A DNA stretch of 7,610 bases, from contig CAMOVY010000053.1 of NCBI GenBank assembly GCA_946627905.1, forward strand, positions 1-7,610. The letters run 5' to 3'. This document shows, in pieces, positions 6,501-7,610 of this stretch; positions within the stretch are counted from its first letter, which is position 1, and every line of letters begins with the position of its first letter. This DNA comes from an uncultured Clostridia bacterium (lineage in GTDB: Bacteria; Bacillota; Clostridia; Christensenellales; Borkfalkiaceae). Below the pieces are notes generated by a model. It was given only the letters and a program-made list of their open reading frames with translations. It was not told where the DNA came from and did no database searches. Made by a program: the position numbers and the translations under genes.

Positions 6501-7163
6501 ATGGTAGAAAGTGCGATAAAATATATATCGATATTTTTAGCACTGCTTATCGTTCTGCCATTACACGAATTCGCGCACGCTTTCGTTGCCGTAAAATCGG
6601 GCGATTACACGCCGCGTATGTACGGCAGGTATACGCTTAATCCGCTCGCTCACTTTGATGTTTTGGGGCTTTTAATGTTCGTTGCCGTCGGTTTCGGCTG
6701 GGCAAAGCCCGTACCTGTAAACCCCGCGAATTTCAAACATTACAGGCTTGACAGTTTTTTGGTGGCAATCGCTGGCGTCGTTATGAACTACATTACCGCG
6801 TTTTTGTTTTTACCGCTTTACTATCTTTCTTTGAATATTCCGGAGTTCGGGCTTTTTACCACCGTTTTGCAAACGTCTTTATCTTACGTCTTTGTTTTAA
6901 GTCTGGTGTTTTTCGTGTTCAATCTTTTGCCGATTTTCCCGCTGGACGGATTTCGGGTTGTGGATTGTTTTATAAAGCGCAAAACAAGGTTTTATTACGA
7001 TTATAAAACTTACGGAATATACGTGCTTTACGCTTTAATACTGTTAAGTTTTATAGCGGACTTTACGGGATTTCATTATTTGGATATTTTAGGTACGGCG
7101 ATTAACTTTATAGTTGGATATATAAGCGTGCCGATAACGGCGTTCTGGGGGTTGATTTTTTAA
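6501..7163 (+). CDS. M50-family membrane metalloprotease (site-2 protease, YwhC-like)
   Basis: Putative zinc protease working inside the cytoplasmic membrane; substrates are unknown. The 220 residues are strongly hydrophobic with about five to six membrane segments (roughly 8-30, 54-68, 84-110, 122-146, 168-188, 195-218). The zinc-binding HEFAH motif (H22, E23, H26) lies in the first segment, and the third ligand is likely D149 in NLLPIFPLDGFR. LNPLAHFD (46-53) and GWAKPVPVNP (66-75) are signatures of the compact YwhC/Rip3-like branch and argue against SpoIVFB, despite spoIVB being nearby. No PDZ or CBS domain is present. The gene starts a transcript with its own promoter and overlaps scpA by one base (TAATG). 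A protease of this kind before scpA is a recurrent clostridial arrangement; I know of no proven functional link. Confidence 0.92.
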   Translation: MVESAIKYISIFLALLIVLPLHEFAHAFVAVKSGDYTPRMYGRYTLNPLAHFDVLGLLMFVAVGFGWAKPVPVNPANFKHYRLDSFLVAIAGVVMNYITAFLFLPLYYLSLNIPEFGLFTTVLQTSLSYVFVLSLVFFVFNLLPIFPLDGFRVVDCFIKRKTRFYYDYKTYGIYVLYALILLSFIADFTGFHYLDILGTAINFIVGYISVPITAFWGLIF

Positions 7164-7610
7164 TGGCGGAATTTGAATCGGTTGTCGATTATTCTACAAA
7201 ACTTGCAAATTTCGAAGGGCCACTTGACCTTTTGCTTCATCTTATAAAGGAAGCGAAAATCGAAATTAAAGACATATTCGTGTCCCAAGTTACCGAACAG
7301 TTTTTGGCGTACATAAACGGCGTTTCCGTTTTAGACGTAGACAAAGCCAGCGAGTACCTGAATATGGCGGCAACGCTTTTGGAAATCAAGTCCAAATCGC
7401 TGCTTCCGAAAATAGAGATTTTAGACGATAACGCGGAAGACGCGGAACAGGCGCTTATCCGTCAACTCGAAGAATACAAATTGTTTAAGGAAGCGAGCGA
7501 GAAATTAAAACAGCAGGAAAACGTTCTGCGCTTTTATAAAGAGCCTGATAAATCGGTCGGGGAAGTAAAAATAGTTTACAATGATTTTAACCTTGACGGG
7601 CTTATAAACG
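7163..7610 (+). CDS. scpA: Segregation and condensation protein ScpA, N-terminal part (3' end outside window)
   Basis: Kleisin subunit of the SMC-ScpAB condensin, which bridges the SMC heads, binds an ScpB dimer and compacts newly replicated origins for segregation. About 149 codons are visible of a usual 240-260. The N-terminal block LANFEGPLDLLLHLIKEAKI is diagnostic, followed by TEQFLAYI and the SEYLNMAATLLEIKSKSLLP helix that contacts SMC. The charged linker begins near residue 88. The ATG at 7163 overlaps the stop of the M50 gene by one base. A G-rich run (7147-7151) inside that gene can serve as the ribosome binding site, so translation is probably coupled. The open frame continues to the last base; scpB is expected just beyond the window but is not seen. 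Confidence 0.95.
   Translation, partial: MAEFESVVDYSTKLANFEGPLDLLLHLIKEAKIEIKDIFVSQVTEQFLAYINGVSVLDVDKASEYLNMAATLLEIKSKSLLPKIEILDDNAEDAEQALIRQLEEYKLFKEASEKLKQQENVLRFYKEPDKSVGEVKIVYNDFNLDGLIN

Noticed and set aside
6501..7163. The M50 protease as SpoIVFB, the partner pathway of SpoIVB
   Set aside because: The LNPLAHFD and GWAKPVPVNP motifs place it in the general YwhC/Rip3-like branch. It neighbours scpA, as that branch does in Clostridia, and no spoIVFA precedes it.

Overview
The window carries eight protein-coding genes, all on the + strand and tightly packed. The first (nadK) and last (scpA) are cut by the window edges. The gene set and order point to a bacterium of the Bacillota, most likely an uncultured member of the Clostridia. 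The run nadK-argR-recN-spoIVB is a well-known clostridial neighbourhood. A dacF-type carboxypeptidase, lysA, an M50 protease and scpA are also commonly seen near one another in this group. The code is standard, all seven visible stop codons are TAA, and base composition is moderately AT-rich. I see no mobile element, tRNA, rRNA, CRISPR array or sign of recent transfer.

Layout. Positions 1-2611 hold the end of NAD kinase, the arginine repressor ArgR and the repair ATPase RecN, probably one transcript (gaps of 6 bp and -1 bp). It closes with an intrinsic terminator preceded by an unusual extra hairpin. Positions 2721-3707 encode a short but catalytically intact SpoIVB-type serine peptidase. Positions 3783-4982 encode an exported D-Ala-D-Ala carboxypeptidase, preceded by a perfect 15-bp palindrome that overlaps a possible -35 box. 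lysA (5081-6385) has its own strong sigma-A-type promoter and a terminator. A second sigma-A-type promoter then drives the M50 protease gene (6501-7163), which overlaps scpA by one base.

How the genes work together. nadK, argR, recN, lysA and scpA are housekeeping genes for NADP synthesis, arginine control, break repair, lysine and meso-diaminopimelate metabolism, and chromosome segregation. spoIVB and the DacF-like enzyme suggest an endospore-forming ancestry: SpoIVB triggers sigma-K activation and DacF-type enzymes trim spore peptidoglycan. spo0A, the usual neighbour after spoIVB, and the spoIIA operon, the usual neighbour of dacF, are both absent from this window. Whether the organism still sporulates cannot be settled here.

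I found no clearly new multi-gene system. The observations most worth a second look are the compact SpoIVB, the duplicated hairpin/terminator element after recN, the palindrome upstream of dacF, and the spo0A-less junction.
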